DNA of 33,121 nucleotides from Pseudonocardia sp. CNS-004 (GTDB lineage Bacteria; Actinomycetota; Actinomycetes; Mycobacteriales; Pseudonocardiaceae): positions 1 through 33,121 of the forward strand of contig MKJV01000136.1 of NCBI GenBank assembly GCA_001942185.1, read 5' to 3'. Each line of letters starts with the position of its first letter. The stretch's first letter is position 1. The position numbers and the translations under genes were made by a program. This document shows positions 22,794-30,934 of this stretch, one piece after another. A model generated the notes under the pieces. That model made no database searches, was not told where the DNA came from, and was given only the letters and a program-made list of their open reading frames with translations.

Positions 22794-24092
22794 GTGAGCG
22801 GGTCCGGGCGGGCGGCGCTGCCCGGTGCGCGGGAGCGTGAGCTCGACGCGGTCGAGCACCGCATCGACACCGCGATCGACCGCTACGCCCCCTACGTCGG
22901 GCTGGCGATCGGTCTCGCACTCACCCCACCGTTCCTCGCGGGCGGCCCGCTCTGGCCGTGGCTGGTGATCGGCGTGCTGGTCCCGGTGTCGGTGGCGTGG
23001 AGCGTGGTGTTCACGTGGGGCGAGCGGCAGCTCGCGGCGGGCCCGGTCGCCGGGCCGATCTACCTCGCCGGGGTGCTCGGGTTGATGGCGGTGCTGGTCC
23101 ACGCCTCGCCGCTGTTCGCGTTCCAGGTGATCGGCGTCTACGTGCACTCGTTCGCGTACCTGCGCGGGGGTTGGCGTTTCGTGCCGGTCGTCCTCGGCGC
23201 GGTGATCGTGTCCTATTCGCAGGTCGGGGGCCGGTTCAGCGAGATCACGCCCGGTCTCGCGGTGGCGGTGGCCGTGCTCACGGTCGCCAATGCGCTCCTC
23301 GGGGGTGGGGGCACGTACTTCGGCGTGTTCATGTCGGAGCAGAGCAGGCGGCGCCGGGAGATCATCGCCGAGCTGGGTGCGGCCAACCGGCGCCTGTCGG
23401 AGGCGCTCGACGAGAACGCGAGCCTGCACGCCCAGCTGCTCGCCCACGCCCGGGAGGCCGGTGTGCTCGACGAGCGGGCGCGGCTCGCACGGGAGATCCA
23501 CGACACCATCGCCCAGGGCCTCACCGGCATCGTGACCCAGCTCGAGGCGGCCGCGGTGGCCGACGACGACCCGGTGGTGCGCGCCAGGCACCTCGACACC
23601 GCCCGTGGGCTCGCCCGCGAGGGCCTGACGGAGGCCCGCCGGTCGGTGGACGCGCTCGGGCCGCGGCAGCTCGCCGAGGCGCAACTGCCCGACGCGATCG
23701 CCGACATGGCGAAGCGGTGGGCGGAGTCGGGCGCCGTGGAACTCGTCCTCGACACCACCGGCGACCCGCGCCCCCTGCTGCCGGAGCTGGAGGTCGTGCT
23801 GTTCCGGGTGGCGCAGGAGGCGCTCGTCAACGTCGGAAAGCACTCGGCGGCGTGTCGTGTGGGGCTCACCTTGTCCTACATGGACGACGTGGTGGTGCTC
23901 GACGTCCGCGACGACGGCTGTGGGTTCGTGCCCGCAGCGACAGCCGGCGCGGTCGACGGCTCCGGGTTCGGGCTCGTGGCGATGGAGCAGCGGGTGCGGC
24001 GGGTGGCGGGCACCTTCAGCGTGGAGAGCGCGCCGGGCGAGGGCACCGCGCTCTCCGCGAGCGTGCCGGCGATCCCGGCGGAGGTCAGGTGA
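22794..24092 (+). CDS. NarL-type two-component sensor histidine kinase
   Basis: 432 aa. Seen: about five hydrophobic helices between residues 35 and 180 (for example LAIGLALTPPFLAGG, LVIGVLVPVSVAWSVVF, LAVAVAVLTVANALLGG) with no large extracytoplasmic domain. A coiled-coil linker (RRRREIIAELGAANRRLSEALDE) follows, then HisKA_3 with LAREIHDTIAQGLTGIV (phospho-acceptor His236), and a HATPase domain with VAQEALVNVGKHS (N box) and DVRDDGCGF (G1). Short loops suggest intramembrane sensing, as in cell-envelope sensors. The GTG at 22794 is the start. The stop overlaps the response regulator start (TGATG), so they are co-translated. Confidence 0.9.
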   Translation: MSGSGRAALPGARERELDAVEHRIDTAIDRYAPYVGLAIGLALTPPFLAGGPLWPWLVIGVLVPVSVAWSVVFTWGERQLAAGPVAGPIYLAGVLGLMAVLVHASPLFAFQVIGVYVHSFAYLRGGWRFVPVVLGAVIVSYSQVGGRFSEITPGLAVAVAVLTVANALLGGGGTYFGVFMSEQSRRRREIIAELGAANRRLSEALDENASLHAQLLAHAREAGVLDERARLAREIHDTIAQGLTGIVTQLEAAAVADDDPVVRARHLDTARGLAREGLTEARRSVDALGPRQLAEAQLPDAIADMAKRWAESGAVELVLDTTGDPRPLLPELEVVLFRVAQEALVNVGKHSAACRVGLTLSYMDDVVVLDVRDDGCGFVPAATAGAVDGSGFGLVAMEQRVRRVAGTFSVESAPGEGTALSASVPAIPAEVR

Positions 24093-24720
24093 TGGAACCG
24101 ATCCGGGTGCTGATCGTCGACGACCACCCCGTCGTCCGCGACGGCCTGCGCGGGGTGCTGGAGGGGGAGCCGGACATGCGGGTGGTCGGCGAGGCCGGCC
24201 ACGGCGCGGAGGCACTCGCACGGGCGCGGACCACGACCGTCGACGTCGTGCTGATGGATCTGCGGATGCCGGTGATGGGTGGCGTCGAGGCGATCGGGGA
24301 GCTGCGGCGCGCCGTGCCGGACACCCGGGTGCTGGTGCTCACGACCTACGACACCGACCGCGACGTGCTCCCCGCGATCGAGGCGGGCGCACCGGCTACC
24401 TGCTCAAGGACACCCCGCGCGAGGAGCTGCTGCGGGCGGTGCGGGCAGCCCACCGCGGGGAGGCGGTGCTGTCGCCCGCGGTGGCCGGACGGCTGATGGG
24501 CCAGGTCCGCACGCCGACGCAGGAGGCGCTGTCGGCGCGGGAGCTGGAGGTGCTGCGGCTGGTGGCCGCGGGGTCCACCAACCGGGAGACGGCGCGGCAG
24601 CTGTTCATCAGCGAGGCCACGGTGAAGACGCACCTGCTGCACATCTACGCCAAGCTCGAGGTGCGTGACCGCGCGTCCGCCGTGGCGGCCGGGTACCAGC
24701 GCGGCCTGCTGACGCCGTAG
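24092..24720 (+). CDS. NarL/FixJ (LuxR-HTH) response regulator, one frameshift
   Basis: About 209 aa after repair. Seen: a receiver domain IRVLIVDDHPVVRDGLRGVL with phosphorylation site Asp56 in VVLMDLRMP and Thr in VLTTYDTD, and a GYLLKDTPREELLRAV lysine segment. The C-terminal LuxR helix-turn-helix is LSARELEVLRLVAAGSTNRETARQLFISEATVKTHLLHIYAKL. The frame breaks at about 24390; one extra C restores EAGATGYLLKD. Cognate to the kinase upstream (overlapping start). No target is evident; the closest downstream sequence is a hairpin-rich non-coding stretch. Confidence 0.9.
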
Positions 24721-24835
24721 ACGGGGAACGTCCGTGTCGATCATTGGTCGGGGCGATCAGGGTGCCCGGCTGCGGTACGAGAGGCGCACGTGATCGGTCC
24801 GGCAGCCGCCTCAGCGCCCTCGCGACGGCGGGAGA

Positions 24836-24856
24836 CGTGATCTCGTCACGATCACG
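24836..24856. promoter_or_regulatory. Inverted repeat CGTGATC-N7-GATCACG
   Basis: A perfect 7-bp inverted repeat with a 7-bp spacer (TCGTCAC), 116 bp after the response regulator stop. It has the geometry of a dimeric regulator site or a small hairpin. No regulator is assigned. Confidence 0.4.
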
Positions 24857-24888
24857 ACGCTCGGGTGCCCGGCGAGGCCGCAGTGCTT

Positions 24889-24904
24889 CCCAGGCCCGCC
24901 TGGG
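24889..24904. terminator. CCCAGGC-CC-GCCTGGG hairpin
   Basis: Perfect 7-bp arms with a 2-nt loop (in practice a 4-6 nt loop), nested inside a longer GGTGCCC (24864-24870)/GGGCACC (24902-24908) pairing. It lies downstream of the NarL operon and may be its terminator. No T-tract. Confidence 0.45.
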
Positions 24905-24919
24905 CACCGGCATGCGAGG

Positions 24920-25056
24920 CGTGATCACCGGAAGTGGGCCAGGAGCGCCAAATGTGACGCCCCGGCGCCACTTCGGCCGATCATGTGCACGTCGATCGTC
25001 GACAGTGGTGGCGAGACGACAGATCGGTCGTCCAGGCACCATTTCCGGCGATCACG
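24920..25056. repeat. 137-bp element bounded by imperfect 25/26-bp inverted repeats
   Basis: The left end (24920-24944, starting CGTGATCACCGGAA) and right end (25031-25056, reverse complement starting CGTGATCGCCGGAA) agree at 22 of 26 aligned positions with one gap. The interior has a CGATC-N11-GATCG dyad centred on GTGCAC. It has no coding potential. The layout resembles a small non-autonomous or palindromic intergenic element, but no target-site duplication is obvious. Confidence 0.45.
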
Positions 25057-25119
25057 AGCCACCGGCCGGCCCTCACCCCGGCCCCGATCTCCCACCCACC
25101 GGCCGAGCTCGGCCACTCG

Positions 25120-25878
25120 CTAGGGGATCGAGGTGCGCAGCGCGTAGAGGACGTCCTCGCGCTCATGCACGAAACCCAGCCGGGTCGCGACGCCGCGGCT
25201 GCCGAGGTTGTCCGGCGATGTCGACCAGGTGGGCAGGTGTCCGCGCGCCCGGATGTCGCCGATCAGCGCGCCGGCGCACGCGGTGGACAGCCCTCGTCTG
25301 CGGTGCTCGGCCTCGGTGACCACACCGATGTCCTCGTAGCGGCCGCCCAGGTAGAACGGCACCGCGAGCGCCGCCACCCGCCCGTCCAGCAGCACCCCGC
25401 GCGCCACACCCGCCGCGAGCAGCCCAGGAACACCGCCCCAGGTCGAGGCGATCCACGCGCTGCCGGCACCGAGCCCGGCGAACGCGGGTGCGTCGGCCGT
25501 GGTGAGCAGCCGGACGTCCGGGGCGGGTGGGGGCGTGGCCGCGGTGGCGGGAAGCACGGCGATGAGCCGGTGCCACGACGCGACCCGGGGGTCCGACGCG
25601 CGCAGCGCGGGCAGCCATTCGGGCGGGGCGTCGACGAAGCCGGTGAGCTCGGCCAGGTCGGCGGGAGGCAGGTGCTCCGGGTCGCCGCGCATCGAGAGGT
25701 TGCCGGGCAGCTCGGCGACCACCGCCCGCGGATCGGGCCAGCGGTCCACCCGCACCCGGCCGTGGCCGGTGCGCGCGACGTGCTCGAAGACCAGCGGGCC
25801 CGGGCGTTCGGGCGTGAACCAGGAGTGCAGCGCGTCGGGCGCGACGGTGAGCACGCCGTGGAGAGTGCCGCGATGCAC
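25120..25878 (-). CDS. GNAT family N-acetyltransferase (two-domain)
   Basis: 252 aa. Seen: an N-terminal helper domain (HSWFTPERPGPLVFEHVARTGHGRVRVDRWPD...) and a C-terminal acetyltransferase domain from about residue 130. In the latter, WIASTWGGVPGLLAAGVARGVLLDGRVAALAVPF leads to motif A IGVVTEAEHRRRGLSTACAGALIGDI and then WSTSPDNLGSRGVATRLGFV. This is the FR47/GNAT_acetyltran arrangement. The GTG at 25878 is taken as the start because conserved sequence begins soon after. It is divergent from a small membrane protein gene with 36 bp between starts, including a TACCGGTA palindrome (25896-25903) that may serve both promoters. The substrate is unknown. Confidence 0.8.
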   Translation of the reverse strand: MHRGTLHGVLTVAPDALHSWFTPERPGPLVFEHVARTGHGRVRVDRWPDPRAVVAELPGNLSMRGDPEHLPPADLAELTGFVDAPPEWLPALRASDPRVASWHRLIAVLPATAATPPPAPDVRLLTTADAPAFAGLGAGSAWIASTWGGVPGLLAAGVARGVLLDGRVAALAVPFYLGGRYEDIGVVTEAEHRRRGLSTACAGALIGDIRARGHLPTWSTSPDNLGSRGVATRLGFVHEREDVLYALRTSIP

Positions 25879-25914
25879 GGCGGGGCGCCATCGATTACCG
25901 GTACCGTCGAGTGC

Positions 25915-26220
25915 ATGGCCCCGATCACGCGACTCGTCGCACTCGTCGGGGCTGTTCTCTGGGCCCAGTTCGCGGTGCTGGCGGGCACCGCCGCCGAGCC
26001 GGCCGTCGTGGTCGGGGTGCTCGGCACGCTGGTCGTCGCGTGGGCCATCGCGTCCGAGGTCGCCACGGTCCTGCCCGCGCTGAGCGGCTCCGGCCCGGTC
26101 GTCGCCGCGCGTGACCACCACCGGGCCCTCGCCCGCAGGCCGGTGCCCCGCCACCGCGACCCGGACGCCCCCGGGCACATCCGTTCCCGAGCGCCGTCGG
26201 AGCTCCTCCCGGCGGCGTGA
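25915..26220 (+). CDS. Small membrane protein, DUF6412-like
   Basis: 101 aa. Seen: two hydrophobic helices (LVALVGAVLWAQFAVLAGTA and VVVGVLGTLVVAWAIASEVATVL, about 6-53) and a polar Arg/Pro-rich tail with RHRDPDAPGHIRSRAPSE. The tail pattern RDPDAxGxxRxRAP and the position just upstream of a YidC paralogue fit the DUF6412 family of actinobacteria (recalled, not searched). It has no known function. Being paired with an insertase suggests a role in membrane protein assembly or as its client. The ATG at 25915 has no strong ribosome-binding site. yidC follows 61 bp downstream. Confidence 0.65.
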   Translation: MAPITRLVALVGAVLWAQFAVLAGTAAEPAVVVGVLGTLVVAWAIASEVATVLPALSGSGPVVAARDHHRALARRPVPRHRDPDAPGHIRSRAPSELLPAA

Positions 26221-26281
26221 GCGCAGCTCTCCACGCCGCCGGTCGAGATGTCCCCGACCCGGCTCCCGTGGAGTGTGCCCG

Positions 26282-27163
26282 ATGCTCGATCCCCTCTATT
26301 TCGCCGTCTCCGGTGTCATGTGGTGCTGGCACCAACTGTTCGGACTCGTTCTCGGCCCGGCGAGCGGCGCCGCGTGGGCGCTGTCCGTCGTGTTCCTCGT
26401 GCTCACGTTGCGCGCGCTGCTGATCCGGCCGTTCCTGGCGCAGGTGCGGTCCGGCCGCGCGATGCGCGAGCTGGCGCCGCAGCTCACCGAGCTGCGCGCC
26501 CGCCACGCCGGCGACCCGGCCCGGTTGGTGCAGGAGACCGGCGCCCTGCAACGCGAGCACGGTGTGGGCGTGGCGAGCACGCTCCTCCCGGTGCTGCTGC
26601 AGGTGCCGGTGTTCTTCGGGCTGCTGCACGTGCTGACCGGGTTCCACACGGGCCTGGCCAACTACGCGTTCGGCCCCGACGAGGTCGGATCCTTCCTCGA
26701 CGCCCGGCTGTTCGACGTGCCGCTGTCGGCCTACCTGAGCATGCCGCTCGACGCCGCGAGCGGGCTCGCCGACCGCTGGGACATCGCGGTCGTCACCGTG
26801 CCGTTGGTCCTGCTCGCAGCCCTCGCCACGCACCTCACGGCCCGGCTGTCGCTGCGCCAGCAGCCCGACGGCCCGCTCGCCGGGATCATGCGGTGGACGC
26901 CGTGGGTCTTCCCGCTCGGGGTGCTGGCCGGCGGGCTGTTCTTCCCGTTCCCGGTGGCGATCCTGCTGTACTGGCTCACGAACAGCGCGTGGACGCTCGC
27001 GCAGCAGTGGCTGGTGCTCGGGGCTACACCCCCAGCGCCCGCCGCAGCACCCCCAGCTCCTCGTCGGCCTGGCGGCGGCTCACCGCGGCCTGCTCGATCA
27101 TCGAGGAGCCGTGGAACGTCCCGGGGAACGCGTGCAGCTCGACGGAGACGCCGGCCTGCATGA
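26282..27163 (+). CDS. YidC/Oxa1 family membrane protein insertase (second, short paralogue)
   Basis: 293 aa. Inserts membrane proteins, with or without Sec. Seen: an N-terminal hydrophobic segment MLDPLYFAVSGVMWCWHQLFGLVLG, a helix ending LRALLIRPFLAQVRSGRAMRELAPQLTELRARHAGD, where Arg residues in the membrane groove and the coiled cytoplasmic loop are typical, LPVLLQVPVFFGLLHVL, and C-terminal helices with MRWTPWVFPLGVLAGGLFFPFPVAILLYWLTNSAWTLAQQWLV. The canonical actinobacterial yidC beside rpmH/rnpA is longer and elsewhere, so this is an extra copy. After WLVLGAT the frame runs 47 residues of low-complexity Pro/Arg into the 3' end of the opposite esterase gene (140-bp overlap). GGAG lies 9 nt before the ATG. 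Confidence 0.88.
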   Translation: MLDPLYFAVSGVMWCWHQLFGLVLGPASGAAWALSVVFLVLTLRALLIRPFLAQVRSGRAMRELAPQLTELRARHAGDPARLVQETGALQREHGVGVASTLLPVLLQVPVFFGLLHVLTGFHTGLANYAFGPDEVGSFLDARLFDVPLSAYLSMPLDAASGLADRWDIAVVTVPLVLLAALATHLTARLSLRQQPDGPLAGIMRWTPWVFPLGVLAGGLFFPFPVAILLYWLTNSAWTLAQQWLVLGATPPAPAAAPPAPRRPGGGSPRPARSSRSRGTSRGTRAARRRRRPA

Positions 27164-27965
27164 GCCGCTGGGCGTAGGCGATGCCTTCGTCGCGCAGCGG
27201 GTCGAACTCCATCACCGACACGTACGCGGGCGGCAGCCCGGTGAGGTCGGTGGCCCGGGCCGGGGCGGCGTAGACCGGGACGTCCGGGCCGCCCCGCTGC
27301 CCGGCTCCGAGGTAGGAGTCCCAGCTGACGACGGCGTTCGGCCGGTTCCAGATGGGGGTGTCGGTGAAGGCCTGCATGCTGGGGGTGTCGAGGCGGTCGT
27401 CCAGCTCCGGCACACCGAGGTACTGGAACGCGATCCGGGGGCCGCCCCGGTCGCGGGCGAGTAGCGCCAGCCCGGCACACAGCCCGCCGCCCGCGCTCTC
27501 GCCGTGGATCACGATGCGGTCCGGGTCGACGCCCAGCGCGTCGGCGTTCTTCGCGGTCCACACGAGCCCGGCGTAGCAGTCCTCGAGCGGGGCGGGGTAG
27601 GGGTGCTCGGGGGCGAGCCGGTACTCCACGGTGACGACCACGACACCGAGCTCGCGGGCGAGCCGCGCGTTGAGGGTGTCGAAGATGTCGATCGTCCCGA
27701 CGATGAAGCCGCCGCCGTGGACGTCGTAGATCGCGGCCGGCGCGGCCACCCGGTCCGGCGTGAAGATCCGCAGCCGGACGTCCGGTGCGCCGTCCGGGCC
27801 GGGGACGAGCTCGTCGCGGACCTGCACGCCGGAGCGGTCCGGCTCGCCGAACACGGCCGCGAAGGTCTCGGCCATCTGCACGCGGGCGTTCGGGATGTCG
27901 CCCATCTCCGTGGGTGGCATCGCCGCCGCGGCCTCGGCGAGCTCGGGGTCGAACGGGTAGGTCAT
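27024..27965 (-). CDS. Alpha/beta hydrolase, hormone-sensitive-lipase type esterase
   Basis: 313 aa, cytoplasmic carboxylesterase. Seen: IYDVHGGGFIVGT (HGGG oxyanion-hole motif, about residue 80), EYRLAPEHPYPAPLEDCYAGLVW, catalytic Ser in IHGESAGGGLCAG (GxSAG), Asp in EFDPLRDEG, and His in FPGTFHGSS: a full HSL-family triad. No signal peptide. The ATG at 27965 has a GGAGG ribosome-binding site. It is 23 bp downstream of mmpL on the same strand, so they form an operon. Its 3' end overlaps the convergent yidC paralogue by 140 bp. Acyl substrate unknown; the mmpL link hints at lipid or ester metabolism. Confidence 0.9.
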   Translation of the reverse strand: MTYPFDPELAEAAAAMPPTEMGDIPNARVQMAETFAAVFGEPDRSGVQVRDELVPGPDGAPDVRLRIFTPDRVAAPAAIYDVHGGGFIVGTIDIFDTLNARLARELGVVVVTVEYRLAPEHPYPAPLEDCYAGLVWTAKNADALGVDPDRIVIHGESAGGGLCAGLALLARDRGGPRIAFQYLGVPELDDRLDTPSMQAFTDTPIWNRPNAVVSWDSYLGAGQRGGPDVPVYAAPARATDLTGLPPAYVSVMEFDPLRDEGIAYAQRLMQAGVSVELHAFPGTFHGSSMIEQAAVSRRQADEELGVLRRALGV

Positions 27966-27988
27966 CGGTTCCTCCGCTGCGAGGGTGA

Positions 27989-30149
27989 TCACGGCTGCGT
28001 GACAGCGATCTTCCTCGGCTGCCGGTGGTTCGTCACCCCGCGCGGCCACCACCAGTTCCAGCGCCCGAGGAGCGCGATCGATGCGGGCACCAGCACGGCC
28101 CGGACCAGCGTGGCGTCGATCAGCACACCCAGCGCCACCCCCGAGGCGAAGATCGCGACGTCCAGCTCGCCGCCGCTCGCCATCGCGGCGAACGAGAAGA
28201 ACAGGATCATCCCGGCCCCGGTGACCAGGCGCCCCGAGCGGGCGAGCCCGCGCACGACCGCCTCGCGGGTGCTCCCGCTGCGTTCGTACTCCTCGCGGAC
28301 GCGGGCCAGGATGATCATCTGGTAGTCCGTCGTGAGGCCGTACAGGAACGCGAAGACGGTCACCGGGACGAACGTGCCGATCGCGCCGTCGGGCCGGATG
28401 CCCAGCAGCGCCTCGGTGCCCCACCCCCACTGCCACAGCACCACCAGGCGCCGAGCACCGCGCCGAGCGACAGCAGGTTGACCAGCACCGCCTTCACCGC
28501 CAGCAGCGGGGAACGGAACGCGATCGCGAGCGTGACCAGCGTCACGAGCCCCACCAGTGCGAGGACCAGCGGGAACGTGGCGTACGTCGCGTCGAGGTAC
28601 TCGAGCTGCTGGGTGACGTTGCCGCCCACGAGCACCCCGTCAGGGGCCGCGTCGAGCACCCGCTCGACCGTCGCACGGCCGGGCGCGGTGCCCCCTTCGT
28701 CCTGCGGCACCACGGTGACCACCGCGCCGTTCGGTCCGGTCACGGCCGGGCCGGCCAGCGCGACACCCGCCACGCCCGCGAGGGTCGCGGCCACCGCGGC
28801 GGGCGACGTCCCGGGCGGGACGAACACGTCGAACGCGGTCAGCAGCCCCGCCGGGACGCCGCCGTCGCGCAGCGCGACGAGGCCGGTGTGCCCTGGCCCG
28901 GACGCCGCGAGGTCCGCGCTCGCGGCACGTGCAGGTTGATGCCGAGCGCGACCGCCGACAGCGCCACGAGCACGCCTGCGGAGCCGAGCGCGGCGAGCCG
29001 GCGGAACCGCACGACCGTGCGGGCCCAGCCGGTCCACCACGTGCCGGCGGTGCCCTCTTCGGGACCGCACGACCGTGCGGGCCCAGCCGGTCCACCACGT
29101 GCCGGCGGTGCCTCTTCGCGCGAGCGCGCCGCCGAGGCGGGACAGCAGCAGTGGCAGCAGCACCAGCGCGACGACGGCGCTCGTGGCCGTCACGACGGCC
29201 GCACCGACGCCGAGGCTGCGCAGCAGCGGGATCGGGAGGACGATCAGTGCGGTGAGCCCGGCCCCGACCGCGGCGGCGGAGAACATGACGGTGTGCCCGG
29301 CCGTCGCCATGGCCCGGTGCACGGCGTCGTCGCCCACTCGCCCGGCCGCGCGTTCCTCCCGCCAGCGCGCCACGACGATCAGCGCGTAGTCGACCGCGAT
29401 CGCCAGCCCGAACAGCGGCAGCATGATCACGGTCGTCTCGTGGACGGTGATCAACGGGCTCACGGCGAGCAGACCGAGGAACGCCGACGGGATCGCCACG
29501 AACGCGGTGAGGAGCGGCACGGCGGCGAGCCGGGAACGGAACATCCAGACCAGCACCGCGAGCGCCGCCACCGCCGTGACGCCCAGCTTGACCGGGACGT
29601 CGAGACCGCCCGTGTCCGTTCCGGTCGCCAGCGCGTCCAGGCCGGTGACGTGCACGGTCGCGCCGGCCGGGAGGTGCGGGCGCATGGCGGCGGCCGCGGC
29701 GGGTTCGATGCCGGCGCCTCGCCGAGGGCGCTGCCGGGTATCCCGCCCTCCTCCCGGGGCGGGCCGAACAGCAGCCCGGCGCTGACCCGGCCGTCCGGCG
29801 AACGCAGCGCCGGGTCGGGCACGTCCGCGTAGGACAGCGCGCGACCGCCGGTCGCCGCCGCGGCGGCGCCGAAGGCCGCGGCGAGCGCGTCCCGGGTGGC
29901 GGGGGAGTCGACGCCCGCGCCGGGCGGCAGGGTCACCACCGGCACGATCGGCCGCTCGTAGCCGCCGGTGCCGGCGACCTCGAGGATCATCTGGTTGGCC
30001 CGGTAGCTCGTGAGCGCCGGGTACTCGTTGCGTTCGGAGACCACGGGCAGCAGCAGCGCCAGCGCACCCGCGCCCGCGACGAACAGCAGCGCGATCGCGG
30101 CGGCGGCACGGCGGCGGTGGGCCAGCACGGCACGGGAGAGTCGTTCCAC
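27989..30149 (-). CDS. MMPL/RND family transporter, with frameshifts and a 58-bp duplication
   Basis: About 700 aa after repair. Inner-membrane RND-type exporter, probably for lipids or drugs. Seen: an N-terminal helix (AAAAIALLFVAGAGALALLL), a large periplasmic loop (SERNEYPALTSYRANQMILEV...), then VKLGVTAVAALAVLVWMF, IMLPLFGLAIAVDYALIVVARWREERAAG (the MMPL G-x-x-x-D-Y motif in helix 4), a second loop, and the second-half equivalent FAFLYGLTTDYQMIILARVREEY. The frame breaks near 29715 (one G), at the 58-bp repeat (29006-29121), near 28935, and near 28440 (one C restores LGALVVLWQWGWG). Collapsing the repeat restores TVVRFRRLAALGSAG. The GTG at 30149 is chosen because the family sequence starts at ERLSRAVLAHRRR. 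Divergent from an OmpR-type system. Confidence 0.88.
29006..29121. repeat. 58-bp tandem duplication in mmpL, copies differing by one C
   Basis: 29006-29063 is repeated at 29064-29121. The first 48 bases are identical, then one copy reads TGCCCTCTTCG and the other TGCCTCTTCG. The unit is not a multiple of three. Removing one copy rejoins the MMPL protein in frame, so this is probably an unmerged overlap of two contig ends with a homopolymer error in one. Confidence 0.88.
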
Positions 30150-30173
30150 GCCCTGAAGCCCACCGCCGCGCCC

Positions 30174-30191
30174 TTCCACGGCCGTGCGGAA
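30174..30191. promoter_or_regulatory. Palindrome TTCCACGGCCGTGCGGAA in the mmpL / response-regulator divergent region
   Basis: A perfect 10-bp core CACGGCCGTG (30177-30186) is flanked by TTC and GGAA. It lies 25 bp upstream of mmpL and 60 bp upstream of the response regulator start. It may be an operator for a dimeric regulator; OmpR-type regulators more often use direct repeats, so the neighbour is not certain to bind it. Confidence 0.35.
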
Positions 30192-30250
30192 GTTCTGGGA
30201 GATCTCTGTGTATCCCGGCTCGCGCCGGTGCCACCGGGGAAGATGGCGGC

Positions 30251-30934
30251 GTGCCGCCACCCGCCCGGATCCTGGTCGTCGACGACGAGCGCTACCTGGC
30301 CGACCTCGTGGCCACGGCGCTGCGCTACGAGGGGTTCGACACCACCGTCGCCGGCACCGGGAGGCAGGCGCTCGCGCTCGTCGAGTCCTACGCCCCGCAC
30401 CTCGTCGTCCTCGACGTCGTCCTGCCCGATCTGTCCGGCGTGGCGGTCTGCGCCCGGCTGCGGCAGCGCGGCGCCGAGGTTCCCGTGCTGTTCCTGACGG
30501 CCCGTGACTCCACCGAGGACAAGGTCGCCGGCCTGCGCACCGGTGGGGACGACTACGTGACGAAGCCGTTCAGCCTGGAGGAGCTCGTCGCCAGGGTGCA
30601 CGCGCTGCTGCGCAGGGCGGGCACGGCGACGGGCAGCCGGCTGGCCATCGCCGACCTGGAGATCGACGAGGACGCCTACGAGGTGCGCCGCCACGGCACC
30701 CGCATCGCGCTCACGCCCACCGAGTTCGCCCTGCTGCGCTTCCTCGTCGCGAACGCCGGGCGCGTGCTGTCGAAACGGCAGATCCTCGACCACGTCTGGG
30801 AGTACGACTTCGGCGGCAACGACGGCGTCGTCCAGACCTACATCTCCTACCTGCGGCGCAAGGTCGACGCGTTCGACCCGCCACTGATCCACACCGTGCC
30901 GCGCGTCGGCTACGTCGTGCGCGACACGCGGTGA
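30251..30934 (+). CDS. OmpR/PhoB family response regulator
   Basis: 227 aa. Seen: a receiver domain RILVVDDERYLADLVATAL, phospho-acceptor Asp55 in LVVLDVVLPDLSG, Thr in LFLTARDST and Lys in YVTKPFSLEEL. The C-terminal winged helix (about 130-227) includes LTPTEFALLRFLVANAGRVLSKRQILDHVW and YISYLRRKVD...RVGYVVR. The GTG at 30251 follows GGGGAAG. The stop overlaps the kinase start, and the gene is divergent from mmpL. It resembles the MprA/TcrA group of actinobacterial envelope regulators, and mmpL-esterase is the obvious candidate target. Confidence 0.93.
   Translation: MPPPARILVVDDERYLADLVATALRYEGFDTTVAGTGRQALALVESYAPHLVVLDVVLPDLSGVAVCARLRQRGAEVPVLFLTARDSTEDKVAGLRTGGDDYVTKPFSLEELVARVHALLRRAGTATGSRLAIADLEIDEDAYEVRRHGTRIALTPTEFALLRFLVANAGRVLSKRQILDHVWEYDFGGNDGVVQTYISYLRRKVDAFDPPLIHTVPRVGYVVRDTR

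Larger units (their letters stand above)
24721..25119. other. 399-bp non-coding gap rich in inverted repeats
   Basis: I see no supportable gene here. The gap lies between convergent genes and contains at least three stem-capable elements (listed separately) plus recurring CGTGATC/GATCACG heptamers at 24788, 24836, 24850, 24920 and 25050. GAAGTGG (24931-24937) also pairs with CCACTTC (24968-24974). It may be a composite terminator, a palindromic intergenic repeat element or a structured RNA. Confidence 0.55.
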
